Shown in pieces: positions 11,237 through 20,007 of a stretch of 64,000 bases of DNA; positions within the stretch are counted from its first letter, which is position 1; every line of letters begins with the position of its first letter. The translations under genes were made by a program, and so were the position numbers. Under the pieces are notes generated by a model. That model saw nothing but the letters and a program-made list of their open reading frames with translations, was not told the origin of the DNA and did no database searches. This DNA comes from CAVQCT01 sp964371785 (lineage in GTDB: Bacteria; Zixibacteria; MSB-5A5; GN15; FEB-12), in contig CAYJOL010000009.1 in NCBI GenBank assembly GCA_964371785.1, positions 92,944 to 156,943 on the forward strand, read 5' to 3'.

Positions 11237-12411
11237 TACCTGTCCACTTCTCCCAACACGATATCAATTGACCCGATAGCACAGACAACATCCGCGAACA
11301 GACCGCCTTCAGCCAGTTTCGGGAGCGACGCCAGATTTACAAACGACGGCGGGCGGACGCGCACGCGGTGCGGTTTGTTGGTACCATCGGATGAAATGTA
11401 GAAGCCCAGTTCTCCTTTCGGCGATTCGATCCCTTGGTAGACCGCGCCGAACGGGGGGTTAAACCCATCGGTAATTATCTTAAAATGGAAAATCATTGAC
11501 TCCATCTTGTACAATACGTCCTCTTTCGGAGGCAGTACTACACCGGGGACATGCGCACGATAGGGGCCGGAAGGCATACCATCGAGCACCTGTTCGATAA
11601 TCCGAAGCGACTGACGCATTTCCTCCATGCGGAGTTTGTACCTGTCGAACGCGTCGCCATTTTTGCCCAGCGGTATGTCAAATTCAAACTTGTCGTAACT
11701 TGAATATGGATTCGCCTTGCGAACGTCGTAGTTCACGCCGCTGCCACGAAGCATCGGGCCGGTCAGCGAATAGTTGATCGCGTCCTCTGCGGAGATTACA
11801 GCCACACCCTTGGTACGATTGAGGAATATCTCATTGCCGGTCAGCAGATCCTCGTAATCAATCATACCACGGCGAATTTGTTGGACGGCATAGCGGACTT
11901 TTTTATCAAAATCTTTGGGCAGGTCCTCCGCAAGACCACCGATTCGTATATAGCTGGTCATCATTCGCTGTCCGCCGCACGCCTCATATATGTCGATGAC
12001 CGACTCGCGTTCGCGGAAGGCATACAGCAACATAGACATCGCACCCAGATCAAGAGCGTGAGTACCGAGCCAGACCAGATGTGAATTCAGTCGGGTGAGT
12101 TCGGCCAGACAGACACGCGCCCACTGTACTTTCTCGGGAATTTCGATCTCCAGTAATTTCTCGACCGCGAGGCAATATCCGAGATTGTTGGACATCGGGG
12201 CCAGGTAATCCATGCGATCGGTGCATGGGAGCGCCTTGTAGTAGAGTTTGCTCTCCATGGTCTTCTCTATGCCGGTGTGCAGATAACCGACCACCGGTTT
12301 GGCATGCACTACCCGCTCACCATCGAGCTCCACGATGACCTGAAGCACACCGTGAGTCGACGGGTGCTGCGGCCCCATATTCAAGGTAACGGTCTTGGCG
12401 TCCGTACTCAC
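11236..12411 (-). CDS. nuoD: NADH-quinone oxidoreductase subunit D
   Basis: A 391-residue peripheral-arm subunit homologous to the large subunit of NiFe hydrogenases; it forms the quinone site with NuoB. Characteristic stretches are NMGPQHPSTHGVLQ near the start (quinone-site His/Ser loop), YLHTGIEKTMES, and the C-terminal PSFVNLASLP and GSIDIVLGEVDR. The start is GTG: the sequence GTGA shares four bases with the nuoC stop, and no ATG exists upstream before that gene. NuoC and NuoD are separate here rather than fused as in E. coli. Confidence 0.97.
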   Translation of the reverse strand: MSTDAKTVTLNMGPQHPSTHGVLQVIVELDGERVVHAKPVVGYLHTGIEKTMESKLYYKALPCTDRMDYLAPMSNNLGYCLAVEKLLEIEIPEKVQWARVCLAELTRLNSHLVWLGTHALDLGAMSMLLYAFRERESVIDIYEACGGQRMMTSYIRIGGLAEDLPKDFDKKVRYAVQQIRRGMIDYEDLLTGNEIFLNRTKGVAVISAEDAINYSLTGPMLRGSGVNYDVRKANPYSSYDKFEFDIPLGKNGDAFDRYKLRMEEMRQSLRIIEQVLDGMPSGPYRAHVPGVVLPPKEDVLYKMESMIFHFKIITDGFNPPFGAVYQGIESPKGELGFYISSDGTNKPHRVRVRPPSFVNLASLPKLAEGGLFADVVCAIGSIDIVLGEVDR

Positions 12412-12944
12412 TTGATCACCTCGGGCGGGTCGTTCTTGTTCCAGGAGAAGGCCGGCTGCTCGTAAGTCAGCGGAAAATCTTTTCTCAACGGATGACCTTC
12501 GAGTTCGTCTGCCGTCAGGATTTTCGTCATTTCCGGATGGCCGTCGAAGTAAATGCCCATCAGGTCGAAAACCTCGCGTTCCATCCAGTTGGCACCCGCG
12601 AATAAGTTCACTAACGTGGGGACGTGGGGATTCTCTCCTCCAAGACGGACCTTTAACAGCAGGCGATAATGGTGCTTCATCGAATAAAGGTTGTAGACAA
12701 CTTCAAATCTCCCCTCGGCCTCCTGCGGATTGTTGAGCCAATCAAGGGAAGTTATGTCGGCCAGGAAATTCATCTGGATGTTAGCGTCTTCATAGAGAGC
12801 TTCGCAGATCTCGACGAGAAACTCGGGCTTGATAAAGAAGCTGAGCTGTTTTCGAAACGTGTCTTCGCGCACGATTGCATCGGAGAATCGGGATGAGAGG
12901 AAACTTCTGATGTTCGCGTCGATGGCTGCTGTCGCTTGTTCCAA
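12408..12944 (-). CDS. nuoC: NADH-quinone oxidoreductase subunit C
   Basis: A 178-residue peripheral-arm subunit (30 kDa family). The signature is at the C-terminal half: ANWMEREVFDLMGIYFDGHP followed by RKDFPLTYEQP. The best start is TTG at 12944, because a TGA stop lies in frame two codons upstream and the next ATG would remove conserved sequence. The ribosome-binding site is weak. A 54-base gap separates it from nuoB, the longest gap inside the operon. Confidence 0.95.
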   Translation of the reverse strand: MEQATAAIDANIRSFLSSRFSDAIVREDTFRKQLSFFIKPEFLVEICEALYEDANIQMNFLADITSLDWLNNPQEAEGRFEVVYNLYSMKHHYRLLLKVRLGGENPHVPTLVNLFAGANWMEREVFDLMGIYFDGHPEMTKILTADELEGHPLRKDFPLTYEQPAFSWNKNDPPEVIK

Positions 12945-12998
12945 AATTCACAAACTCCGTTTTCTCAAAAACCGCGGATGAATAAGACGGCATCACCG

Positions 12999-13502
12999 TC
13001 AAACCGCCTTACGACCCCATTCCTCGTGCGTAAGTTTCAGCGAGTCTTTCTCTACCTTCTCGAACAGCTTGAGGATTCCATTCATCAGTTGTTCCGGCCG
13101 GGGAGGACACCCCGGGACATATACATCGACCGGTATGATCCGGTCCACACCCTGCACAATGGCATAGTTGTTGAACACCCCGCCACAGGAGGCGCAAGCG
13201 CCCATTGAGATGACCCATTTCGGATTTGGCATCTGCTCGTACAGAGTCTTCACCACCGGCGCCATTTTCACCGAAACTCGGCCTGCCACAATCATCAGGT
13301 CCGCCTGGCGCGGAGAGGGACGCATGACTTCCATACCGTATCGGCCAAGGTCGAAATGCGAGGCAAAAGTTGAAATCATCTCTATCGCACAACAGGCCAG
13401 GCCGAAACCAAGGGGCCACATAGACCGCTTGCGCGCCCAGTTCACCATTTTATCAAGATTGGTCAAAATGATCGAATCGGGAATTCTTTCTTCTAATCCC
13501 AT
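12999..13502 (-). CDS. nuoB: NADH-quinone oxidoreductase subunit B (N2 cluster)
   Basis: A 167-residue subunit that holds the terminal [4Fe-4S] cluster N2, next to the quinone. The ligands are Cys37 and Cys38 (GLACCAIEM), Cys103 (GACASCGG) and Cys132 (VPGCPPRPE). Their spacing of 65 and 29 residues matches E. coli NuoB exactly. The frame stays open upstream to 13613, but ATG at 13502 is chosen because it starts the conserved sequence, overlaps the nuoA end by ten bases and has AGAGGAG eight bases upstream. Confidence 0.96.
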   Translation of the reverse strand: MGLEERIPDSIILTNLDKMVNWARKRSMWPLGFGLACCAIEMISTFASHFDLGRYGMEVMRPSPRQADLMIVAGRVSVKMAPVVKTLYEQMPNPKWVISMGACASCGGVFNNYAIVQGVDRIIPVDVYVPGCPPRPEQLMNGILKLFEKVEKDSLKLTHEEWGRKAV

Positions 13503-13864
13503 CTCAATGCTCCTCTTCCAAGGATGTAGAAGTAACCGACCAGAAGGATAACCATGAAGACCAGCATCTCCATAAATCCGAACATCCCCAGCTTCCGGGA
13601 AATGACAGCCCACGGATACAGGAAGATGACTTCAATGTCAAAGAGGATAAACAGGATGGCCACCATATAGAATTTGATATGGACAGGATCCCTGGTGGTG
13701 CCGACAGGGTCTACCCCGCACTCATACGGTTCATTCTTCTTGCCCAGTCGGGTACGACGCCCAAAAATTATGGACATGACCACGAACACGACCGCCAGAA
13801 TGACCGCCAGTGAAAGCAGGAGTAGTATCGGATAAAATGTCTGAAACACCTTTTCTATCCTCAT
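13493..13864 (-). CDS. nuoA: NADH-quinone oxidoreductase subunit A
   Basis: A 123-residue, three-helix membrane subunit of complex I. It carries the conserved loop KKNEPYECGVDPVG (about residues 41-54) and the helix FILFDIEVIFLYPWA. The loop cysteine in YECG is the one that switches accessibility in the active/deactive transition of complex I. It is the first gene of the nuo operon and starts about 20 bases downstream of a strong promoter. Confidence 0.97.
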   Translation of the reverse strand: MRIEKVFQTFYPILLLLSLAVILAVVFVVMSIIFGRRTRLGKKNEPYECGVDPVGTTRDPVHIKFYMVAILFILFDIEVIFLYPWAVISRKLGMFGFMEMLVFMVILLVGYFYILGRGALRWD

Positions 13865-14052
13865 TTCCAGAGCAATTCGGTAACTTTAGCCATAATACGA
13901 TAGTTTGTCAAGAATTTTTGGTTAAATTAGCGGATAAACTGTACCATTTCTTCAAAACGGCGGGAAATACTAAGTATATATGGTATGGTCGGATAAATCT
14001 TTTCTGACATTTTGAGAATGTGAAAGAAACGTACAAATTACCTGTTGGACAT
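13865..14052. other. Intergenic region upstream of nuoA
   Basis: These 188 AT-rich bases separate the PHPT1-like gene from nuoA, both of which lie on the minus strand. They hold the nuo promoter. A small dyad ATACT-A-AGTAT lies near 13968-13978. I see no convincing terminator for the upstream gene, so read-through into nuo cannot be excluded. Confidence 0.5.
13883..13911 (-). promoter_or_regulatory. Promoter of the nuo operon
   Basis: Read on the minus strand, TTGACA at 13911-13906 is a perfect -35 box. It is followed by a 17-base spacer and TAAAGT at 13888-13883 as the -10 box. Transcription would start near 13876, giving a leader of only about a dozen bases before nuoA. The strand, spacing and position at the head of the operon all agree. 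Confidence 0.72.
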
Positions 14053-14466
14053 TTAGTCTGAGATTACGTACTGGTAGCCCGAAAATCGGCGGTCGCCGGC
14101 CAGCATATGGCTCGCCGCCTGGTGGTCAAATCTGCCATAAGCTGTTGAGGCTCCATAGAGATTGATCAGGTTGCCATCCGGCTGATACTCCAGCCACCCC
14201 CCACCCAGAACATTGCAGCTAAGATCAAAAATCGCATATAGATCGGGTCTCTTCTCCCAACCCCCGGCAATGTCGTTCAAATGACAGAATTTGTCGATGA
14301 GGTTGGCGTGATAAGGAAACCGAATGACCGACCCGAATACAAATCTATCCGAGGCAGAACATCGTATGACGATGTATTTACAGGTCAGAGCCACCTGTTT
14401 TTGCCTCGCCATCTCCAGCAGGTCGTTCCCGGGTGGTAGTTCGATGATAGTATGGTCACGTTCCAT
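14053..14466 (-). CDS. PHPT1 (Janus/Ocnus)-like protein, possible protein-histidine phosphatase
   Basis: A 137-residue protein whose features match animal 14-kDa phosphohistidine phosphatase and fly Janus/Ocnus proteins. CKYIVIRC (residues 29-36) matches FKYVLIRV, PYHANLIDKF (51-60) matches the active-site YHADIYDKV, LGGG at 87-90 is shared, and YGASTAYGRFDH (104-115) matches YGYSMAYGPAQH. The aligned histidine, His53 here, is the catalytic base in human PHPT1, so activity is plausible. The match is from memory of the family, not a search. The gene lies eight bases after a PHP phosphoesterase, at the end of the manC run. It has no signal peptide and is probably cytoplasmic. Family members are few in bacteria as far as I know. 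Confidence 0.65.
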   Translation of the reverse strand: MERDHTIIELPPGNDLLEMARQKQVALTCKYIVIRCSASDRFVFGSVIRFPYHANLIDKFCHLNDIAGGWEKRPDLYAIFDLSCNVLGGGWLEYQPDGNLINLYGASTAYGRFDHQAASHMLAGDRRFSGYQYVISD

Positions 14467-14473
14467 TGGCCGG

Positions 14474-15523
14474 CTACTTCCCCACTCTGATGTGATTTGA
14501 AAATATCCAACCGCGACGACCCTTCCATGCCTCTACCCTATAGATGCCGGGCGCCAGGTCGCGGTATTCAAGTTTACTCGTCCTGGTCTCCAGAATGTAT
14601 TTGCCATCGTGAACCAGTCTGATGGTGGCGGCTGAAGGTAGTCTTACGATCAAACGACCATCCTCGGCCGTAGACAGGGTGCCGCCGCAGGTGACTTTTT
14701 CCGCGCCGTTAAGGGCGAAGAATTCAAATGAATCGGCTACGCCCCAACGCATATTGGAAAAAAACAGACGACAGTCTCGAATTGCCTGGTACAATTGCCT
14801 TTTAGCCGTGATAAATTCGGCAGACATCGGCTCGGCAAGCAGTATATGCAGACGAAGACACCGGAAGTGAACCTTGTACGGGAAGATCTCAACTTTGAAC
14901 GGCCCGACATCGACCGGAAATGCGTGGGCGTCGACACCGGCCACCCCGACGACCTTCCGGGTCATATTCAATTCATCCCACTTCCTGAGAATCCTTGTAG
15001 TGGGACCTATCATCGATTTTCGCGGTGAAAGCGACATGATCAGCTTGTTGAAGTGGGTGAGTTTTTCCATCCATTCCGACATCTGGTTCCACAACTCGAT
15101 TCCGGTAAATCCTTCTACCGTCCAGTCGCGCCAGGGATAAGCGGGGTACTCTTCGAGGTGGTCTCTTGTCTCATCGGGGTGAGCCATGATACCGATCGCA
15201 TTGTCGGATGCTCCGGCCGCCACATACTCCCGGGGCGACATTGTCTCCGGATAGACGCCGGGACTGTCAAAGAGCAGATAGTGATGTTCATCGGTTGGAT
15301 CGTTGTGCTCATACCCGATCACCACGAGCGTGTTGTCATACATCCCTTCGTGGCCTTTCTCGCGATTGATAAGATTCATGTGGTCGCTGAACATCATGAA
15401 TTCCAGACCGGCCTGCTGTCCGATGCGGATAACTTCTTCGATCGGTTTGGTGCCGTCGGATTCGGTCGTGTGCATATGTATCGCGCCGGTGTAGGTGTAC
15501 CAGTCTCCGATTTTCTTAGGCAT
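14474..15523 (-). CDS. PHP-domain metal-dependent hydrolase
   Basis: A 349-residue protein of the PHP phosphoesterase family. Metal-ligand motifs are in order: HMHT at residues 16-19, SDHMN at 46-50, GYEHND near 70, a HPDE loop near 130, and a DAHAFP block near 200. The last 70 residues are a small beta domain (residues ending WIFSNHIRVGK) often found after PHP domains that handle extracytoplasmic or sugar-related substrates. No signal peptide is apparent. It overlaps the MFS gene by eight bases and is followed after seven bases by the PHPT1-like gene. The substrate is unknown. Confidence 0.8.
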   Translation of the reverse strand: MPKKIGDWYTYTGAIHMHTTESDGTKPIEEVIRIGQQAGLEFMMFSDHMNLINREKGHEGMYDNTLVVIGYEHNDPTDEHHYLLFDSPGVYPETMSPREYVAAGASDNAIGIMAHPDETRDHLEEYPAYPWRDWTVEGFTGIELWNQMSEWMEKLTHFNKLIMSLSPRKSMIGPTTRILRKWDELNMTRKVVGVAGVDAHAFPVDVGPFKVEIFPYKVHFRCLRLHILLAEPMSAEFITAKRQLYQAIRDCRLFFSNMRWGVADSFEFFALNGAEKVTCGGTLSTAEDGRLIVRLPSAATIRLVHDGKYILETRTSKLEYRDLAPGIYRVEAWKGRRGWIFSNHIRVGK

Positions 15524-16841
15524 CGCCGCTCCTACGGGTATTCGGAACCTTTCGGAATATGAACAGACCTACAAGCATGACCAGGCTCAACGAAAGGACA
15601 CCCATCTTATACGGGAACTTGCCGAAATTCTCCGGCGCAATCTGAAACAGATCGATAGTCAACTTACCCAACGGCCGGTGCTCATTGAACAGGTAGACGA
15701 TTGTTGTCCAGATAAGTGGTCCGACGACGGCGGCGGCCCGACCGGAGAGCGAGAACAGGCCGAAAAACCGCCCCAGTTCGTCCCGCGGGACCAACTCGCC
15801 AAGCATCGGGCGCGATGTTGTCCACAGGCCGCCCAGCAAAATACCTATGAGCGAGCCCAGCACCCAGATGACGATCGGGTGCTCACTGATCACAAACAGA
15901 AAAAGGCTCACCACCCATCCAACGATGATGGCAGCGAGTATGTTTTTGAGCGACGTCCGCTCGGCAAATTTGCCGATGAGAAAAGATCCGACTACCGCTG
16001 AGACCGTGGAGATGATCAAGAAACGGGTGATATCACTCTCGGCCAGTCCGAGTACGATTGAGCAGTAGATTCCGATATTGAGAATGACGGTTGTCACGGA
16101 GTCCTCGAAGAAGTAGTCGGCGATGAGGAACCGGAGCACACCCGGATATTTACGCGTCGCCCGAATGCTCTCCCACACTTTGCGATACGACTGCAGAAAA
16201 CTGACAGTCCCTGATTTAACGACCCTCGATTCATGTACCCACAAAAACAACGGCACTGAAAACACGAAGAATAGTACGGCGGTCGGAATAAATGAAGCCA
16301 CTTTCCCGCCCGCATCGAGAAAAGGAATATCGATCGAGAACACGCTGCCCGTCACAAACGGCAGAACTATAATCATGCCGACGATCGAGCCGACATAGCC
16401 GAAGGCCACTCCTACTCCGGAAATAAATCTCGCGCGTGTCGACTCGGCCACGGAGTACAATAGTGAATTATAGAACGGCTGGGCCGCTTCGTAGGAGAAA
16501 TTGGCAATAATGAATAGGCCAATGACGCCAAATATCATGCCCGGCGGAACAGCCGCCAGCATACCTGTGGCGGTACAGCAGGTAAGCGTAAAAAGAAAGA
16601 CGAAGAGTTTCTTCTTCGTGGAATAGTCGGACAGCGTGCCCATGGCGGGAAGCAAAAGCGCCGCGAACAACATGGAAATGGAAAAGGGAATATCGAAATA
16701 CCGGTCGTCCTTGCCCAGGTTTTCAACGATGTATCGTTTGAGATACAGCGACACGATATTCATCGAATAGATTGTGTTGGCAAAGTCGTATAGCGACCAG
16801 CCGATCACATCTTTGCGCCAGATCGTGTCAGTAGCCGCCAT
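15516..16841 (-). CDS. MFS transporter, UMF1/Atg22-like
   Basis: A 441-residue, 12-helix major facilitator protein. The N-terminus IWRKDVIGWSLYDFANTIYS is the typical opening of the UMF1 (Atg22-like) branch, and a GxLSDxxxKKK loop after helix 2 (LSDYSTKKK) is visible. The branch includes vacuolar amino-acid exporters in fungi, while bacterial members mostly have unknown substrates. It starts at ATG three bases downstream of the HD gene stop and overlaps the following PHP gene by eight bases. Confidence 0.82.
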   Translation of the reverse strand: MAATDTIWRKDVIGWSLYDFANTIYSMNIVSLYLKRYIVENLGKDDRYFDIPFSISMLFAALLLPAMGTLSDYSTKKKLFVFLFTLTCCTATGMLAAVPPGMIFGVIGLFIIANFSYEAAQPFYNSLLYSVAESTRARFISGVGVAFGYVGSIVGMIIVLPFVTGSVFSIDIPFLDAGGKVASFIPTAVLFFVFSVPLFLWVHESRVVKSGTVSFLQSYRKVWESIRATRKYPGVLRFLIADYFFEDSVTTVILNIGIYCSIVLGLAESDITRFLIISTVSAVVGSFLIGKFAERTSLKNILAAIIVGWVVSLFLFVISEHPIVIWVLGSLIGILLGGLWTTSRPMLGELVPRDELGRFFGLFSLSGRAAAVVGPLIWTTIVYLFNEHRPLGKLTIDLFQIAPENFGKFPYKMGVLSLSLVMLVGLFIFRKVPNTRRSGDA

Positions 16842-16844
16842 GCA

Positions 16845-17411
16845 TCACAGACCAAGTTTGTCGGTAATCCGCATCATGCCATCTTTGACCAACAGCAGAA
16901 ACTGCTCAAGTTCCAGCCCGAGTTCGGAGCAGGCCGCCATGTTTTCGCGCGTCGCGCCGGCAGCAAAGCGTTTCTCCTTGAAGCGTCGGAGCATGAATTC
17001 GCCATCTATCGGCGCCAGTTTCTTCAGGGGGTGCATTAGGGCACAGGCGACGATGAACCCGGTGGTCGGATCGACGGCATAGAGCGCCCAATCGAGGTTT
17101 GACTTGCAGGGAACATGGCCCGGATGTGCGTGAATAGCATAGAGCATCGCCTCGGGCAGGTGATACGGCTCAAGCCACTCTTCGGTCAAATACGTGTGGC
17201 GCGGCTCATCATCCTTCGTCTCATTGTAGTCAAGATCGTGAAGCAAGCCGGTCAGCCCCCAGAACTCCACGTCCTCGCCGAAATGTTCGGCCAGTCTTCG
17301 CATCCCCGCTTCAACCGACAGAATATGCTTGAGCAGATTGTCGACGCCAATCTTCTCTTCGACGAGCTGATAAGCCTGCTCACGTGATAGCATCAGCGAT
17401 GAAGTAGACAT
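16845..17411 (-). CDS. HD-domain hydrolase (HDIG-like)
   Basis: A 188-residue protein with an HD metal-phosphohydrolase core: His29, the His58-Asp59 pair in GLLHDLDYNE, His94/His96 in AIHAHPGH, and Asp114 in AVDPTTG. This single-domain family, often annotated as HDIG or hydrolase, cleaves phosphomonoesters or nucleotides in characterised relatives; no specific substrate can be assigned here. It lies 62 bases after the stop of the outer-membrane receptor gene, the longest gap in this part of the run, and three bases before the MFS gene. Confidence 0.8.
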   Translation of the reverse strand: MSTSSLMLSREQAYQLVEEKIGVDNLLKHILSVEAGMRRLAEHFGEDVEFWGLTGLLHDLDYNETKDDEPRHTYLTEEWLEPYHLPEAMLYAIHAHPGHVPCKSNLDWALYAVDPTTGFIVACALMHPLKKLAPIDGEFMLRRFKEKRFAAGATRENMAACSELGLELEQFLLLVKDGMMRITDKLGL

Positions 17412-17473
17412 AAGGTGAAATAAATCCGATGATCAGTGCCAAGTCAAGGCGGATATTGCGGCCGCAGGCGTAT

Positions 17474-19483
17474 TCAGTCCGCAAAACTCCAGGTGAACCC
17501 AAAGTAGTTGTAACGTCCGGAAATGGTGAAGTTTTCTCGGATATCATATATCGTATTGAAGACATTTTCGAAGACATAGTGAAAACGGAACTGCTTCATC
17601 TGGAAGGATAGTTTGGCATTGGCTATGAGTTGGTCGCCGTAGCCGGTACTCGCGTATCCATCGTACTCACTGGCGTATGTGATCTCTCCATAGGCATAGA
17701 GGTGAGTGATTCGCTGGGGCCAATAAACATGTAATTCGAGACCGGAGAATGCCTGGTACTTGGGCTGATAGTAAGATGCCGCGCCATGATTGTCGATATG
17801 ATGATACGACCCTCCCGATCTCACATAAAGGAGGTCACTCAGCCTCAATTTCTGCTGAAGTTCGACAGTGTAGAAGTCAATATCGTGGTTGACCGGTGAG
17901 AAGTGTAAATAAGGCACAGACACGTTCCTGACATAATCTGCCTTCCAGTCTATGCCGTCAGAAATGCGACCACCAGTCGTGGATAATCTGATATTGTTAT
18001 CAACGGAACCCAGTTCAAAAGTGATGTTGGCGGTAGCTTGTTTTTCGGAGCGCAGGTTCGCATTACCGCTGTCCGCATATTGATAGCCGGAAGAATTGTA
18101 GATGGCCGCCTGCTGGGGGCGCAGGTGTAGTTCGTAAAGCGATGCCGCCCGCCCGGAATAACCAACGGAAGCCATAAAGAAAGCCGACGGTCCATCGCGA
18201 AAGACCAGCAGAGATGAAAATGGCAGCCATTTCACTCCCTCCACATACTGACCCCCGCCGCTCGCGGCGAAACGCCAGCCCTCGGTGAGTCGCGCTGCCG
18301 TCAGACTGAGCTTTCCCTGATTTCGTTGCCAATCATTGATTCCATCAGTAAACTCAAATTTAGCACCCTCGGCCTGGGCCTTTATGCCCAGTGATCCTCT
18401 CAGCCACTCCTGATTCAGATAGAAACCGTGTTCGGTGTTTTGAAATCTGCCTTTGTAGAGTTGATCGATATTTGACCCTTGAAGCTGGTAGCTGTATCCG
18501 GCCTCGGTCCGAAACGTGTGGTCGCTATTGTAGCGCTCCAGACCGACTCGGGCGCCGCGGCCGGTCCTCGCCCGGGTAAGGTGAGGATTACTGGCCAGGT
18601 CACCAGCGAGTTTGTAGGAGCCATTCCGCATGTACAAATAACCGGAAGCATTGACCCCGAAATATCGACCGATCGGCAGATGCGTCCGGCCAGTATATTG
18701 CGACGCGTCGTCATCACGGTACACCGATTGACCATCGGCATTGCGATACCCGATTGACAGATCGACCTGCTTGCCTGAAGTGAACATTTTAGAATAGCGG
18801 CCCCTCACGAAGTTGTAGGCGAAGGAACCTTTGTCAACCAGCAGAGAGCTGTGAGGTTCCAACGAGAGGGGTGACGCCGGCGCGGTAATCAGGCTCGCTA
18901 CCGAATGGTCGACCCCGAAAATTTCGCCGACCGGCCCCGGCAGGATATAGATGTTGTGGTCCATCGCGGTCGGTATGTCGGACATATCCATCATGCCATC
19001 CGGCTCAACTACATGCTCGAACGGCGTCATCGGTAATCCATTGCTGATAACAGCGAGTCGGTCGCCCCTGAGTCCAAACGGCTGAACGGTGCTTCGCATC
19101 GGTGTCGATTGGTAATTGACGACGAAGAAGGACGGATCCGCTATGAAGTAGTCGCCGGCCGTCTTGTAAAACGACCTTTTGACCTGCTGCATTTGGTCCA
19201 ATCTGGGCGAAGTAAAATAAGCGACCAGGGAATCGTACAAGGAAAAAGCGGCGAATCGTTCCTTTTGTTTCTCCTGCTTAAATTGCTGTTGGCGTTTTTC
19301 GAATGCCTCCAGCATTTTCCGGCGATCTTTCAGTGTGTCAGGCAAGTTCACCGAGCCACTATCCGCCGGTGTCGCGATGAGTGAATCCGGAGACGGAACA
19401 ACTCTGGTCGTATCTTCCTGTTGAGCCCCGGCCATTGCGGGAATAATCGAAAGGATGGTGATCAGGATGAGAATCTTATTCAT
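17474..19483 (-). CDS. TonB-dependent-receptor-like outer-membrane protein
   Basis: A 669-residue protein with an N-terminal signal peptide (about 20 residues, cleaved after AMAGA). A coiled, charged stretch (EKRQQQFKQEKQKERF) follows. A plug-like region lies around residues 120-210 (NGLPMTPFEHV, LPGPVGEIFGVDHS). The rest shows alternating strands typical of a large beta barrel and ends in GFTWSFAD. I see no clear TonB box, and the plug is shorter than in classical receptors. It overlaps an ECF S-component gene by four bases, which suggests vitamin or cofactor uptake across the outer membrane. The substrate is not assignable. Confidence 0.7.
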   Translation of the reverse strand: MNKILILITILSIIPAMAGAQQEDTTRVVPSPDSLIATPADSGSVNLPDTLKDRRKMLEAFEKRQQQFKQEKQKERFAAFSLYDSLVAYFTSPRLDQMQQVKRSFYKTAGDYFIADPSFFVVNYQSTPMRSTVQPFGLRGDRLAVISNGLPMTPFEHVVEPDGMMDMSDIPTAMDHNIYILPGPVGEIFGVDHSVASLITAPASPLSLEPHSSLLVDKGSFAYNFVRGRYSKMFTSGKQVDLSIGYRNADGQSVYRDDDASQYTGRTHLPIGRYFGVNASGYLYMRNGSYKLAGDLASNPHLTRARTGRGARVGLERYNSDHTFRTEAGYSYQLQGSNIDQLYKGRFQNTEHGFYLNQEWLRGSLGIKAQAEGAKFEFTDGINDWQRNQGKLSLTAARLTEGWRFAASGGGQYVEGVKWLPFSSLLVFRDGPSAFFMASVGYSGRAASLYELHLRPQQAAIYNSSGYQYADSGNANLRSEKQATANITFELGSVDNNIRLSTTGGRISDGIDWKADYVRNVSVPYLHFSPVNHDIDFYTVELQQKLRLSDLLYVRSGGSYHHIDNHGAASYYQPKYQAFSGLELHVYWPQRITHLYAYGEITYASEYDGYASTGYGDQLIANAKLSFQMKQFRFHYVFENVFNTIYDIRENFTISGRYNYFGFTWSFAD

Positions 19484-20007
19484 GTAATCCGACTTTCCCT
19501 TGTATATAAGCCTCGCACAGCGCGGAAAAGCAACGGGAAAATCAGCATGTTGGTGGCCAGAGAAATCAAAGACCAGAGCGACCCGGAGATAAAACGCGGC
19601 CAGAAGGGCTGAAACACGTAAGCGTCCACCAGATTAACCGGCAGATAGAAGCCCACCGTGCACAAAATAGCCGAGAGCACCAGTACTGAGGTTAACATCA
19701 CACCCGAGCTTCGCAGCCACCCCTGTTTGCGCACTAGCGCACCAATAATGCCACTGACGGAAGCTCCGGCTATTTGGGCGATAGTCACCGGAATCGTGGC
19801 AGGTCCAAATGGATTGAAGATGGTCCACAGGCCCATGCCGATCGCTCCCACTAAGAGACCGGGGACCAATCCCCACGCTATTCCGGCGAAGAACACAACA
19901 AAGAAAACTAAGTTGACATTAGGCAAATACGAGGTCCCCAGCGACAGCACATAGATCAGGGCAGAAAACAATGCTACGCGAGTGATGAGCCTGACCGTCG
20001 GATTCAT
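19480..20007 (-). CDS. ECF transporter S component (substrate unknown)
   Basis: A 175-residue membrane protein with five to six helices. It carries the N-terminal pattern LITRVALFSALIYVLSLG and a glycine-rich helix IAWGLVPGLLVGAIGMGLW, as in the substrate-binding subunits of energy-coupling-factor importers. No EcfA or EcfT genes are in the window, so it would rely on a shared module elsewhere, as group II ECF transporters do. Four-base overlaps on both sides tie it to a barrel-type outer-membrane receptor and a secreted metalloprotease. Confidence 0.75.
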   Translation of the reverse strand: MNPTVRLITRVALFSALIYVLSLGTSYLPNVNLVFFVVFFAGIAWGLVPGLLVGAIGMGLWTIFNPFGPATIPVTIAQIAGASVSGIIGALVRKQGWLRSSGVMLTSVLVLSAILCTVGFYLPVNLVDAYVFQPFWPRFISGSLWSLISLATNMLIFPLLFRAVRGLYTRESRIT

